DNA of 8,262 bases from Bryobacterales bacterium (GCA_025353235.1 JANXQZ010000897.1:1-8262), one strand, 5' to 3'. Counted from the first letter of the stretch, positions 1-7,148 are shown. The notes: generated from the letters alone by a model not told the origin. Numbers and translations are program-made.

Positions 1-640
1 CCAGCGCTCCGGTATTATTCCCGAGATTGAGGTTGGTGACTCCATCCACCGTGTACTCATGCTGCGAGCTGCGCGTGCCGTTGATGGAGAAACTGCCGCT
101 GATGTTATTCACGGTAGAAGCCGCGTTTGCGGTCACGCCGCCCGCGAGCACTCCCGGAATGGTCCTCATCAGATCCACCACGTTGCGGCCATTCAGCGCG
201 ATGTTTCGAAGCTGGCGATTGGTGATCACGTTAGACCGCTCACCGGACTCCGTTTGAATCTCCAGTTGTCCCGCCTCGGCCTGGACCGACACCGTCTCGG
301 TGAGGCTCCCCACTTGCAGGACGATGTCTCCCACGCTGACTTTGGTGGCAACATCGACCACAACGCCTGCGCGCTCGCTCTTCTTAAAGCCGGACATCTC
401 GGCCGTGACAGTGTAAGTCCCCGGCGGGAGCAGCGGAAATACGAAGTCACCTTCGCCGTTGGTTGTGGTGCTCTGCGCCACGCCTTCACTCGGATTCGCC
501 ACGCTCACGGCTGCGCGCGGAACCACTCCGCCATTTGAGTCTTTCACCGTTCCCGCAATGGATCCGTTGCTCTGTCCAAAGGCCGCACCGGTTAGGGCAG
601 CGAGCGCAAACACCGCGCCAAGCACTTTATTAATAAACAT
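1..640 (-). CDS. TonB-dependent receptor, Oar-like (5' part; continues beyond the window)
   Basis: This is the N-terminal 213 residues of an outer-membrane TonB-dependent transporter; the barrel lies beyond the left edge. From the ATG at 640 the protein starts with a signal peptide (MFINKVLGAVFALAALTGAA, then FGQ). A carboxypeptidase-regulatory-like beta-sandwich follows at about 24-110, with the typical GSIAGTVKDSNGG opening and a PPGTYTVTAEMSGF segment. The start of the plug domain is at about 127-213, with NRQLRNIALNGRNVVDLMRTIPGV and a VDGV segment. The frame has no stop across the whole 640 bases. The start is supported by a GGAG Shine-Dalgarno (648-651) seven bases upstream. Such receptors are abundant in Acidobacteriota and usually carry unknown, often oligomeric, substrates across the outer membrane. 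The family assignment is firm; the substrate cannot be inferred. The gene probably has its own promoter in 641-769. Confidence 0.93.
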   Translation of the reverse strand, partial: MFINKVLGAVFALAALTGAAFGQSNGSIAGTVKDSNGGVVPRAAVSVANPSEGVAQSTTTNGEGDFVFPLLPPGTYTVTAEMSGFKKSERAGVVVDVATKVSVGDIVLQVGSLTETVSVQAEAGQLEIQTESGERSNVITNRQLRNIALNGRNVVDLMRTIPGVLAGGVTANAASTVNNISGSFSINGTRSSQHEYTVDGVTNLNLGNNTGAL

Positions 641-647
641 GACTTTA

Positions 648-651
648 CTCC
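648..651 (-). promoter_or_regulatory. Ribosome binding site of the TonB-dependent receptor
   Basis: GGAG on the minus strand, seven bases before the ATG at 640. It fixes the start of the truncated receptor gene. Confidence 0.7.
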
Positions 652-683
652 GTTGTCCCAAGCGAAAAATGGATAGATGGGGT

Positions 684-712
684 ATCTTATTGCATCCTGG
701 GGCGGATGTCAC
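684..712 (-). promoter_or_regulatory. Candidate sigma-70 promoter of the TonB-dependent receptor
   Basis: On the minus strand a -35-like GTGACA (707-712; five of six matches to TTGACA) is separated by exactly 17 bases from a -10-like TAAGAT (684-689; four of six matches to TATAAT). Transcription would begin near 677, leaving a leader of about 37 bases before the ATG at 640. Spacing and position fit well. Promoter consensus in this lineage is assumed to be sigma-70-like, so this remains a prediction. Confidence 0.5.
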
Positions 713-729
713 TGTAATTTGTCTATTGG

Positions 730-751
730 AAACTATGCAAATGCATAGGTT
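730..751. promoter_or_regulatory. 22-bp palindrome, candidate operator upstream of the receptor promoter
   Basis: Arms AAACTATGCA (730-739) and TGCATAGGTT (742-751) are inverted repeats around a central AA. The inner seven bases of each arm match perfectly and one of the outer three mismatches. The centre (740.5) lies about 63 bases upstream of the predicted receptor transcription start, which is where an activator bound upstream of the -35 often sits. The arms are too AT-rich and the loop too short for this to look like a terminator. The binding protein is unknown; the adjacent NarL-type regulator is one candidate. Confidence 0.45.
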
Positions 752-769
752 ATCGGGGAGGCGCCAAGC

Positions 770-1108
770 CTAACGCTCGTTTGCTTCCAGGTGCTTGAGG
801 CGCGCATCGATCACCCCTTCCACCCGGAGCAGGCCTTGGTGAGCCGCCTCAAACCGTGCGTTCATCTCGTTGCGCAAGCCATCGAACTTGATGTCAAACC
901 TGGTACTCAAGCTGTCGATCTTGGTATTCAAGCTGTCGAATTTGGTGTCAAACTTGGTATTCACGCCATCAATGCGGGAATCCACGCCGTCAATGCGAGC
1001 ATTCACACTGTCAATGCGGGAATTGATGTACATCATCAGCAGTCCAAAAAATGCCGCATTCGCGATTACCGGGATGCCGATCGAAAGGTAGAGTTGGATG
1101 TCCGTCAT
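770..1108 (-). CDS. Small membrane-anchored coiled-coil protein of unknown function
   Basis: A 112-residue protein that I do not recognise as a named family. Residues 5-28 (IQLYLSIGIPVIANAAFFGL and on) form one hydrophobic membrane segment. The rest is charged and repetitive: about 31-80 consists of units such as RIDSVNA, RIDGVDS, RIDGVNT, KFDSLNT and KIDSLST, giving a long coiled coil, followed by a less regular amphipathic tail ending LKHLEANER. Hydrophobic residues fall at positions 2 and 5 of each unit. The ATG at 1108 is preferred because it opens directly into the membrane segment and because a -10-like TACAAT lies just upstream (1144-1149). A GTG at 1168 in frame would add 20 polar residues and has no ribosome site. 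No clear Shine-Dalgarno precedes 1108. The topology suggests an oligomeric scaffold or tether. It is transcribed divergently from the sensor kinase; a functional link is not shown. Confidence 0.72.
   Translation of the reverse strand: MTDIQLYLSIGIPVIANAAFFGLLMMYINSRIDSVNARIDGVDSRIDGVNTKFDTKFDSLNTKIDSLSTRFDIKFDGLRNEMNARFEAAHQGLLRVEGVIDARLKHLEANER
869..1018 (-). repeat. Tandem 21-bp coding repeats (heptad and hendecad units)
   Basis: Within the coiled-coil gene, degenerate 21-base units encode seven-residue repeats (R/K-I/F-D-S/G-V/L-N-T/S). Four-residue units (KFDT, RFDI) are inserted between some of them, giving a 7-7-7-4-7-7-4-7 pattern. The repetition is visible at the DNA level as recurring variants of 'tcaatgcg' and 'tcaagctgtcga' on the plus strand, so the gene probably grew by internal duplication. 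Confidence 0.7.
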
Positions 1109-1143
1109 CTCGACAGCGAGCGAATTCCTGCGCGCATGCCTGC

Positions 1144-1149
1144 ATTGTA
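1144..1149 (-). promoter_or_regulatory. Possible -10 element of the coiled-coil gene
   Basis: TACAAT on the minus strand matches TATAAT at five of six positions and would start transcription about 29 bases before the ATG at 1108. I find no good -35 hexamer at 16-18 bases, so support is weak. If real, it rules out the GTG start at 1168. Confidence 0.25.
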
Positions 1150-1195
1150 CCGTCGTTTGGCAAGTCACTGGCGTATTCTAAGAAATCGGTCCTGC

Positions 1196-4138
1196 ATGAA
1201 TTGGTGTCTCAAACTCGCGTGCTTGGCAATTATCCCGCTTCTCCATAGCGCGGGCGCAATACCAAGTTATGGAATCGACTTTTGGCGCGAAGCGGAAGGA
1301 CTCCCTCAATCCAGAATCAGAGCCATCGTGCAGACCCGCGACGGCTACCTCTGGCTCGGAAGCGACAACGGAGTAGTTCGCTTCAACGGCGCCAGCTTTA
1401 CCGCATTCACCGTGGAAACCGGCAGCCTCAAAGACAACGAGGTTTGGGCGCTGCTGGAAGACAACGAAAACGCCCTCTGGATTGGGACCTATGGCGGCGG
1501 AGTCACGCGCCTTCAGGACGGCCGCTTCAAGACATTCACCACCGCCGATGGATTGCCGGACGACGTAGTCACGCATCTCGACAAAGACTCCTCCGGCAAC
1601 GTTTGGCTGTCTACGCCATCCGGACTTTGCCGCTATTCCCACGGCAAATTCACTGCTTTTGCGAAGACGCCGGCACCCGCCCGCAACAGCTTCGGGGCCC
1701 TTTGTGCGAGATGTCCGCAGGGAGTGATCGCCGCAACCGCATCGCAGGTTCTGCGTCTAGCGAATGGCAGGTTCGAGCCCCTGCCGGGCGTCACACAAGA
1801 GAGCGACGGCGCTGTGGAACAGCTCTTGAGCGCGCGGGACGGTTCGCTCTGGATCGGTTATAGCAATGCAGTGATCAAGAAATGGAAGGACGGCGCTCTT
1901 ACCACATATGTCCCGGTCCACAGCCACACGCCGCAAGTGACGCTGCTCTACCAAGATCCAACTGGAGACATATGGGCCGCCTTCGGGCAGCGCCTGCACA
2001 GACTAAAAAACGACCGGTTCGAGCCCGTGATTCTTGAAGACGACAAGACCGATCTGGGAATCGTCTACAGCATGTACGCCGACCGCGAAGGCAGCATCTG
2101 GGTGGGATTGCAATCGAACGGACTAGGACGGCTGCGAGTGAAACAGCTTTCCACCATCACGGCCATCGAGGGTCTGCCGAATGACAGCACAAGATCCGTT
2201 TTCCAAGACAAGCGAGGAGATATTTGGATCGGCACTGCTGGCGGGTTTGGCAAATACAAAGATGGGCGCGTTCGTTCATATACCGAGTTCGAAGGCCGCC
2301 GTTTGGGGCCAGTGAGGTCGTTCGCCGAAGATCCGCAAGGAACGTTATGGGTTGCGGCTGGCAACAATCTGCTGCTGATGAAAGACGGCCATCTCACAGC
2401 TGTTCCCGGGTGGCGCGGCAATTCAGAAATTGAGGTGATCTATAGGGACGCCGAAGGCCGCATGTGGGTGGGTACCGACGGCGATGGGCTGTTCCAACAT
2501 GTCGGCGGGCGATTTAAGAACTACGGGGTTGCGGATGGAATGGCCGGCAATCGCATCCGCGCGATTCTCCAGGACCGCCGCCACACGCTTTGGATCAGCA
2601 CGTTCGGACAAGGGGTCGCCAGCTTTGCAGCGGGCAAATTCAGAAACTATGGGATAGCGGCCGGGCTCGCCGGTAATCGCGTCTCCACCATCCACGAAGA
2701 CGAAGAAGGGACGCTCTGGTTCGCTACCCGGGGCGGCCTCACTCGCTTCAAAGATGGACGGTTCTTCTCCTACACCTCTGCATCCGGCCTCCTGGTGAAT
2801 TTCGTCTACACGATCCTTGATGACGGGCGGGGCAGCTTTTGGTTTAGCTGTGCACAAGGTCTGTTTAAAGTGAGCAAGGCCGAACTGCGGGAGTTCGCCG
2901 ACGGCCGCATCAAGAAAATCGCTTCTATCAGTTATGGCGTGAGAGATGGCATGAAAACACGCGCTTGCAACATAGGCAATCAGCCAGCGGCGTGGAAATC
3001 GGCCGACGGGACGCTCATGTTTAGTTCCATGAAAGGGATCGTGATGGTTCCTAGCAGTATTTCATCCAGCAATTTCGTCCCGCCCGTGTATATCGAGAGC
3101 GTCAGCGTGAACAGGCGGAAGCAGCAGTTGAATCGCGAGCCGAGGCTGCCGCTGGGCGCCGGAGAGGTTCAGGTGGATTACGCCGCCCTCAGCTACCTCA
3201 ACCCCGAAAAGGTGCGCTTCAAGTACATGCTGGAAGGCTTTGACGCGGACTGGACCGACGCGGACGGAAGAAGGTTCGCCTATTACGCCAATCTGCCGCC
3301 CGGAGAGTATCAGTTCCATGTGATCGCTGGAAACATGGATGGATCCTGGAATCAAACCGGTGCCTCATTCAGCTTCTATTTGAGCCCGCATTTTTACCAG
3401 ACGCGCCTGTTTCTGGCCTGTGCGGCCTCGGGTATTCTGCTGCTGGCATGGCTGCTCTATCGGCTGCGCATGCACGAAGTTAAGGCCAGGTATTCGGCCG
3501 TTCTCGCGGAGCGCAATCGCATCTCGCAAGATATTCACGATACCTTCGCGCAGAACCTGGCGGGAATCGCGCTGCAACTCGATTCCATCACAATGCAGTT
3601 AGAAGAGATTCCGCCAGCTCTCCGCGAGAGCATCGACGAAGCTTGCAATCTCACCCGCTATAGTTTGTCGGAAGCGAGGCGCGCCGTTTCGGACCTGCGC
3701 TCCGGCGATCTGGACCGCGCGGAACTTTCAGTGGCTCTGCCTGAGATCGCCAACAGGATGGCTGCCAGCACCACCGTGAAGATGTCGATTCAAGTAGTGG
3801 GCACCCCGCAAGTCCTAAGCGCCGTGACAGAGAAGAACCTCATGCGCATTTTTCAGGAAGCCATAGCGAATGCGCTCAAACATGCCGAGGCTCAGGCAAT
3901 CGAGGTCGAACTGCGATACGAGGAGGAAGGTCTGGCGTTGCGAGTGCGCGATGATGGCTGCGGCTTCGATGCCGAGAGGGCGATTCCGCTGGCGATAGGG
4001 CACTACGGGCTGACGGGCATGCGCGAACGGGCTGAAAGAATCGGCGGTTGCCTCACTCTAAAAAGCGCGCCGGGTGAAGGCACTGAGCTGCTGATCGTGG
4101 TGCCATTTGCGGCGTGCGCCGAAGGCATGGGGCTTTGA
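1196..4138 (+). CDS. Two-component sensor histidine kinase with double seven-bladed propeller, Y_Y_Y domain and HisKA_3/HATPase
   Basis: A 980-residue transmembrane sensor kinase. After a signal peptide (MNWCLKLACLAIIPLLHSAGA), residues about 27-620 contain 14 blade motifs of the two-component-regulator propeller type (for example DGYLWLGSDNGVVRF, RGDIWIGTAGGFGKY, EGTLWFATRGGLTRF), consistent with two seven-bladed propellers outside the membrane. A Y_Y_Y immunoglobulin-like domain (about 660-735) leads to one membrane helix (738-757). The cytoplasmic part has a HisKA_3 dimerisation domain from E772 with phosphoacceptor His781 (QDIHDTFAQNL), the N-box QEAIANALKHA (Asn892), the G boxes DDGCGFD (919-925) and GLTGMRERA (from 938). 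All catalytic motifs are intact. There is no receiver or AraC domain, unlike Bacteroidetes hybrid sensors. The frame stays open back to 791, but that stretch is antisense to the coiled-coil gene, and the ATG at 1196 begins exactly at the signal peptide. Its partner is the regulator immediately downstream. The ligand is unknown. Confidence 0.94.
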   Translation: MNWCLKLACLAIIPLLHSAGAIPSYGIDFWREAEGLPQSRIRAIVQTRDGYLWLGSDNGVVRFNGASFTAFTVETGSLKDNEVWALLEDNENALWIGTYGGGVTRLQDGRFKTFTTADGLPDDVVTHLDKDSSGNVWLSTPSGLCRYSHGKFTAFAKTPAPARNSFGALCARCPQGVIAATASQVLRLANGRFEPLPGVTQESDGAVEQLLSARDGSLWIGYSNAVIKKWKDGALTTYVPVHSHTPQVTLLYQDPTGDIWAAFGQRLHRLKNDRFEPVILEDDKTDLGIVYSMYADREGSIWVGLQSNGLGRLRVKQLSTITAIEGLPNDSTRSVFQDKRGDIWIGTAGGFGKYKDGRVRSYTEFEGRRLGPVRSFAEDPQGTLWVAAGNNLLLMKDGHLTAVPGWRGNSEIEVIYRDAEGRMWVGTDGDGLFQHVGGRFKNYGVADGMAGNRIRAILQDRRHTLWISTFGQGVASFAAGKFRNYGIAAGLAGNRVSTIHEDEEGTLWFATRGGLTRFKDGRFFSYTSASGLLVNFVYTILDDGRGSFWFSCAQGLFKVSKAELREFADGRIKKIASISYGVRDGMKTRACNIGNQPAAWKSADGTLMFSSMKGIVMVPSSISSSNFVPPVYIESVSVNRRKQQLNREPRLPLGAGEVQVDYAALSYLNPEKVRFKYMLEGFDADWTDADGRRFAYYANLPPGEYQFHVIAGNMDGSWNQTGASFSFYLSPHFYQTRLFLACAASGILLLAWLLYRLRMHEVKARYSAVLAERNRISQDIHDTFAQNLAGIALQLDSITMQLEEIPPALRESIDEACNLTRYSLSEARRAVSDLRSGDLDRAELSVALPEIANRMAASTTVKMSIQVVGTPQVLSAVTEKNLMRIFQEAIANALKHAEAQAIEVELRYEEEGLALRVRDDGCGFDAERAIPLAIGHYGLTGMRERAERIGGCLTLKSAPGEGTELLIVVPFAACAEGMGL
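4121..4125 (+). promoter_or_regulatory. Ribosome binding site deciding the response-regulator start
   Basis: GAAGG within the last codons of the kinase gene lies nine bases before a TTG codon (4135-4137) that overlaps the kinase stop TGA (4136-4138). This favours TTG at 4135 over the in-frame GTG at 4114. Confidence 0.5.
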
Positions 4139-4767
4139 GCCAATCCACCCAAATTCGCATCATGATCGTGGAGGATCATTTTGTGGTCCGGGTGGGGCTG
4201 AAGGCAATCATCAATAGCCAGCAGGACATGGTGACCGTGGCCGAGGCGGGAAATGGAAAGCAGGCGATAGAGGCTTTCGAACAATACCAGCCGGATGTGA
4301 CGCTCATGGATTTGAGAATCCCTGGGCTGAATGGCATCGATGCAATTACCGGAATCATTGGGAAGTTCCCGCGGGCGCGCATCATTGTTTTGTCCAGCTA
4401 CGCGGGAGATGAAAACATTTTTCGCGCTTTTCAAGCTGGTGCCAGGGCGTACTTTTTGAAAGATATTAAAGGTCAGGATCTAGTAAACGCGATTCGGGCC
4501 GTGCACGACGGGCAGCGTCCTATGCCGCAGGAGATCGCTTCACGACTCGCAGATAGAGTGCCGCGAGTGGCTTTGAGTTCGCGGGAAATGGAAATTTTGA
4601 CGCTCATTGCCAGGGGCAAGTCGAACAAGGAAATCGCAACGGCCCTGACGATCAGCGAGGGAACGGTGAGGGTTCACGCCAGCAATGTGTTTGCAAAGCT
4701 GGGCTGCGGGGATCGCGCGCAGGCGGTGTCGGAGGCGTTTCGCCGAGGCATCATCGACGTGGAGTGA
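4135..4767 (+). CDS. NarL/FixJ-family response regulator
   Basis: A 210-residue DNA-binding response regulator, the expected partner of the preceding HisKA_3 kinase. The receiver domain (about 7-125) shows the acidic pair E13-D14, phosphoacceptor Asp59 in TLMDLRIPG, the switch Ser87 in IIVLSS and conserved Lys109 in YFLKD. A LuxR-type helix-turn-helix follows (about 146-205), with LSSREMEILTLIARGKSNKE and ISEGTVRVHASNVFAKLG. The start is uncertain. TTG at 4135 overlaps the kinase stop and has a GAAGG site nine bases upstream. It gives MSQSTQIRIMIVEDH, a normal N-terminus for the family. GTG at 4114 would add seven residues. ATG at 4162 would remove the first beta strand. The overlap implies one transcript and translational coupling, keeping kinase and regulator in fixed proportion. 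Target genes are not evident from sequence; the divergent receptor region is a candidate. Confidence 0.94.
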   Translation: MSQSTQIRIMIVEDHFVVRVGLKAIINSQQDMVTVAEAGNGKQAIEAFEQYQPDVTLMDLRIPGLNGIDAITGIIGKFPRARIIVLSSYAGDENIFRAFQAGARAYFLKDIKGQDLVNAIRAVHDGQRPMPQEIASRLADRVPRVALSSREMEILTLIARGKSNKEIATALTISEGTVRVHASNVFAKLGCGDRAQAVSEAFRRGIIDVE

Positions 4768-4829
4768 TCGACCCTCTCTGCAAAGCTCCTACAATTCTCC
4801 CGCAGACCTATCCAAGTTTTATGCAAAAT

Positions 4830-4875
4830 GATCGGGTCGAGTGGCGGGGCGCAAACCCCGTCACCCGACCCGATC
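4830..4875. terminator. Hairpin between convergent genes, probable bidirectional terminator
   Basis: Arms 4830-4849 and 4856-4875 form a 20-bp stem with one A-C mismatch and one G-U wobble, closed by a six-base loop containing GCAA. It lies in the 132-base gap between the response regulator and the convergent Nudix gene. On the minus strand the stem is followed directly by ATTTTG, a short U tract, so it fits best as the terminator of the polX-Nudix transcript. On the plus strand the following bases (GTCTTAATGG) are only weakly U-rich. Confidence 0.75.
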
Positions 4876-4899
4876 GTCTTAATGGTTATTTCTTGACAG

Positions 4900-5421
4900 T
4901 CACTTACGTTGTGCTCGCCAGTGATAGTAGCCAATGATCGTCTTCGAATCGATAACCTTTCCCTCCTCAATCATCGCGGCCACCTCCTTACGAGCGAACC
5001 ACTGCTTCTCGATCCGCTCGTCTTCCATGGGCTGGGCTTCGCCTTCCTTCAAATCCGTCGCCAGAAAAATCGTCATCTTCTCCGCCAGGAATCCGGGGCT
5101 CGGAAAGTACGAAATCAGCTTCTTCCACTTCTTAGCGCGATAGCCGGTCTCTTCGATCAGCTCCCGCTTGGCAGCCTGCAGCGGCTTCTCGCCCGCATCC
5201 AGCTTGCCGGCTGGCAACTCCCACAAATATTGGCGAGCCGGAAGCCGATACTGCCGTACCAGCAGGATCCGCTTCTTGTCATCGACGGCCATCATCACGG
5301 CCGACCCTGGGTGTTGAACGATCGCGCGCCGGATTTCAAAACCCCCTGGGTCGGTTGCGTGATCTTCGGTTACGGTAAAAATCTTGCTTTTAAATTTTTC
5401 TTCAGAAGAAATGAGTTTCAT
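4900..5421 (-). CDS. Nudix hydrolase, ADP-ribose pyrophosphatase type
   Basis: A 173-residue cytoplasmic Nudix enzyme resembling the NudF/ADP-ribose pyrophosphatase group, which cleaves ADP-ribose and related nucleoside diphosphate derivatives to AMP and a phosphorylated sugar. The full Nudix box runs from G72 to Y94 (GKLDAGEKPLQAAKRELIEE, then TGY), with E78, R86, E87, E90 and E91 positioned for metal binding and catalysis. Upstream VRQYRLPARQYLWELPAG is typical of this subgroup, as is the SPGF segment after the box (108-111). The N-terminal strand region (about 9-45) matches the family's dimerising domain, and the length is normal. The ATG at 5421 overlaps the polX stop as ATGA and no Shine-Dalgarno precedes it, so translation probably depends on ribosomes finishing polX. 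Exact substrate (ADP-ribose, GDP-mannose or an oxidised nucleotide) cannot be settled by motif alone. Confidence 0.93.
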   Translation of the reverse strand: MKLISSEEKFKSKIFTVTEDHATDPGGFEIRRAIVQHPGSAVMMAVDDKKRILLVRQYRLPARQYLWELPAGKLDAGEKPLQAAKRELIEETGYRAKKWKKLISYFPSPGFLAEKMTIFLATDLKEGEAQPMEDERIEKQWFARKEVAAMIEEGKVIDSKTIIGYYHWRAQRK

Positions 5422-7148
5422 GGTTTTCGAATCGCTTGCATCAGTTCATTCACCGGAAGGGTGTTTAGCACATCGCTGGCCTGCAGCCACCCTCGACGCG
5501 CCGTCAGCACGCCAAAAGGCATGTTGACGCGCAAACTCCTGGGATGGTGGGAATCGGTCGAGATCGCAAACCTGGCGCCGAGAGCTTTGGCCGTCCGCAC
5601 CATAGCGGCGCTCAGATCCAGACGCTCCGGGCTCGCGTTGATCTCCAGACAAACGCCTCGCCGGACCGCGGCGCTGGCCACTCCCTCAAAGTCGAACGGG
5701 TAGCCTTCGCGGTTCAGCAGAATGCGGCCAGTCGGATGACCAAGGATGCGCAGATTTGGCGACTCAACCGCCCTCAGCAAACGATCCGTCATCTCCACCG
5801 TCTCCATATTCATAAAGCTGTGAACGCTGCCCACGACTATATCCAACTCGGCCAAGGCGTCTTCGGCGAGATCCATGCTGCCATCGCGCTTAATGTCGCA
5901 TTCAAGCCCAGAGAGAATACGAATTCCTAGACCCTTCCCATTCAGTTCGCGGACATGTTTTGCGAAAGCGACGGATCGCGTTTCATCAAGTCCGTTGGAC
6001 ATGGCCAAGGCCTTGGAATGATCCGTAATCGCGATGTACTCGTAGCCGAGCGCCTGCGCAGCCTCGACCATCTCCTCGAGCGTGCCTCGGCCATCAGTCG
6101 CAGTGGTGTGCATGTGCAGATCGCCGCGCATGTCTGAAAGCTGAAGCAGCTTCGGAAGCCGTCCTTCGAGGGCCGCTTCGATCTCGCCGCAGTTCTCGCG
6201 CAATTCGGGCGGAATCCACGGCATGCCGAGCGCCTCATAGATTCCTTCCTCTGTTTCGCCCGCGACGCGGACGCCGTCTTCCAGTCGAACCAGGCCGTAT
6301 TCATTCAGCGTGAGACCCATCTTCAGCGCTCGACCGCGCAGGTTGACGTTGTGCTCCTTGCTGCCGGTGAAGTACTGCAGCGCAGCGCCGTAACTCTCGT
6401 TCGGCAAGGCGCGCAAATCCACTTGAAGACCCTCCAGCCCGAAACGCACGCTGGCTTTGTTTGCTCCTCTTCCGAGCACTTCGTGGACCCGGGCGTGCGT
6501 TGTAAATCGATCGAGCGCGGTCTCGGCACCCGGCCCGGTGGCGAGCAGGTCCAGGTCGCCAACCGTATCCCTTCCGCGTCGCAAGCTTCCCGCAGCCTCA
6601 ACCTTTTCGAGTCCGGGAGTCTGCTTGAGATAGTCGATCAGTTCAGCCGCGGTGCGCTGTCCAAAGCTCAGCAGGAAGCGTCCCGCCCTCTGCCGATACT
6701 GAGCGATTGAGCGCAGCACCTTCTCCTCCAGCTTGGCCCCCATGCGAGGCATGTCTCGGAGCTTTTGCTCTTTGCAGAGGCGCTCCAGATCGTCGATGCT
6801 GCCCACTTGGTGATGCTCGAATAACAGGGCGATGCTCTTCGGTCCGAGCCCTTGGATCTTGAGGAGTTCAAGGGCGCTGGGAGGATATTTTTCCAGCATT
6901 TGGTCGCGCTTGTCGAAGGTGCCGCGTTCCACTACGTCCTTCAAAATGGCCGCGATGCCCTTGCCTATGCCCGGGACGTCAGTGACCTTGCGCTCGGGAT
7001 TTCGCACTATGTCGGCAATGCTTTCCGGGTAGCCTTCGATTACCGAAGCGGCGTTGCGGTAACTGCGAATGCGGAACCCGTCCTCGGCGCCGATCTCCAT
7101 CAGGTCCGCTACTTCAGCCAGAAGGCGGGCGATCTCTCGATTCTGCAT
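5418..7148 (-). CDS. polX: DNA polymerase/3'-5' exonuclease PolX (family X polymerase with PHP domain)
   Basis: A 576-residue bacterial family X DNA polymerase, the normal length for PolX, which fills short gaps in base-excision or double-strand-break repair. The N-terminal 8-kDa-like domain holds helix-hairpin-helix motifs ([12 protein letters not shown] about 58-69; [12 protein letters not shown] about 98-109). The polymerase palm has [16 protein letters not shown] with Asp198 and Asp200, the third catalytic Asp244 in LQVDLRALP, and YFTGS (259-263). The C-terminal PHP phosphoesterase keeps its metal ligands: H345 and H347 (DLHMHT), D352, H377, E416, H443, H471, D532 and H534, so 3'-5' exonuclease activity is expected. 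The frame is open 60 codons further upstream, but that part crosses the divergent sigma-factor gene. The ATG at 7148 ([10 protein letters not shown]) gives the family N-terminus and follows a purine-rich GAAGAGAG. The Nudix gene overlaps its stop by ATGA. Confidence 0.96.
   Translation of the reverse strand: MQNREIARLLAEVADLMEIGAEDGFRIRSYRNAASVIEGYPESIADIVRNPERKVTDVPGIGKGIAAILKDVVERGTFDKRDQMLEKYPPSALELLKIQGLGPKSIALLFEHHQVGSIDDLERLCKEQKLRDMPRMGAKLEEKVLRSIAQYRQRAGRFLLSFGQRTAAELIDYLKQTPGLEKVEAAGSLRRGRDTVGDLDLLATGPGAETALDRFTTHARVHEVLGRGANKASVRFGLEGLQVDLRALPNESYGAALQYFTGSKEHNVNLRGRALKMGLTLNEYGLVRLEDGVRVAGETEEGIYEALGMPWIPPELRENCGEIEAALEGRLPKLLQLSDMRGDLHMHTTATDGRGTLEEMVEAAQALGYEYIAITDHSKALAMSNGLDETRSVAFAKHVRELNGKGLGIRILSGLECDIKRDGSMDLAEDALAELDIVVGSVHSFMNMETVEMTDRLLRAVESPNLRILGHPTGRILLNREGYPFDFEGVASAAVRRGVCLEINASPERLDLSAAMVRTAKALGARFAISTDSHHPRSLRVNMPFGVLTARRGWLQASDVLNTLPVNELMQAIRKP

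Noticed and set aside
59..538. Plus-strand open frame of 159 codons opposite the TonB receptor
   Set aside because: It is the shadow of the receptor reading frame on the other strand. The receptor has a signal peptide, domains and a ribosome site, while this frame has no recognisable features.
730..751. Intrinsic terminator for the coiled-coil gene
   Set aside because: The loop would be only two bases, the arms are AT-rich, and no U tract follows on the minus strand. An operator is the better explanation.
869..1018. CRISPR-like or other DNA repeat array
   Set aside because: The roughly 21-base units have no distinct spacers, are degenerate at codon third positions, and encode a regular coiled-coil pattern. 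They are protein repeats.
791..1195. N-terminal extension of the sensor kinase, open in frame from 791
   Set aside because: The stretch is exactly antisense to the repeat-coding coiled-coil gene, whose low-complexity repeats keep the opposite frame open. It has no kinase-family similarity, and the ATG at 1196 begins a clean signal peptide.
4909..5703. Plus-strand open frame of 264 codons across the Nudix and polX genes
   Set aside because: It is antisense to two firmly assigned enzymes, spans their boundary and shows no domain signal.
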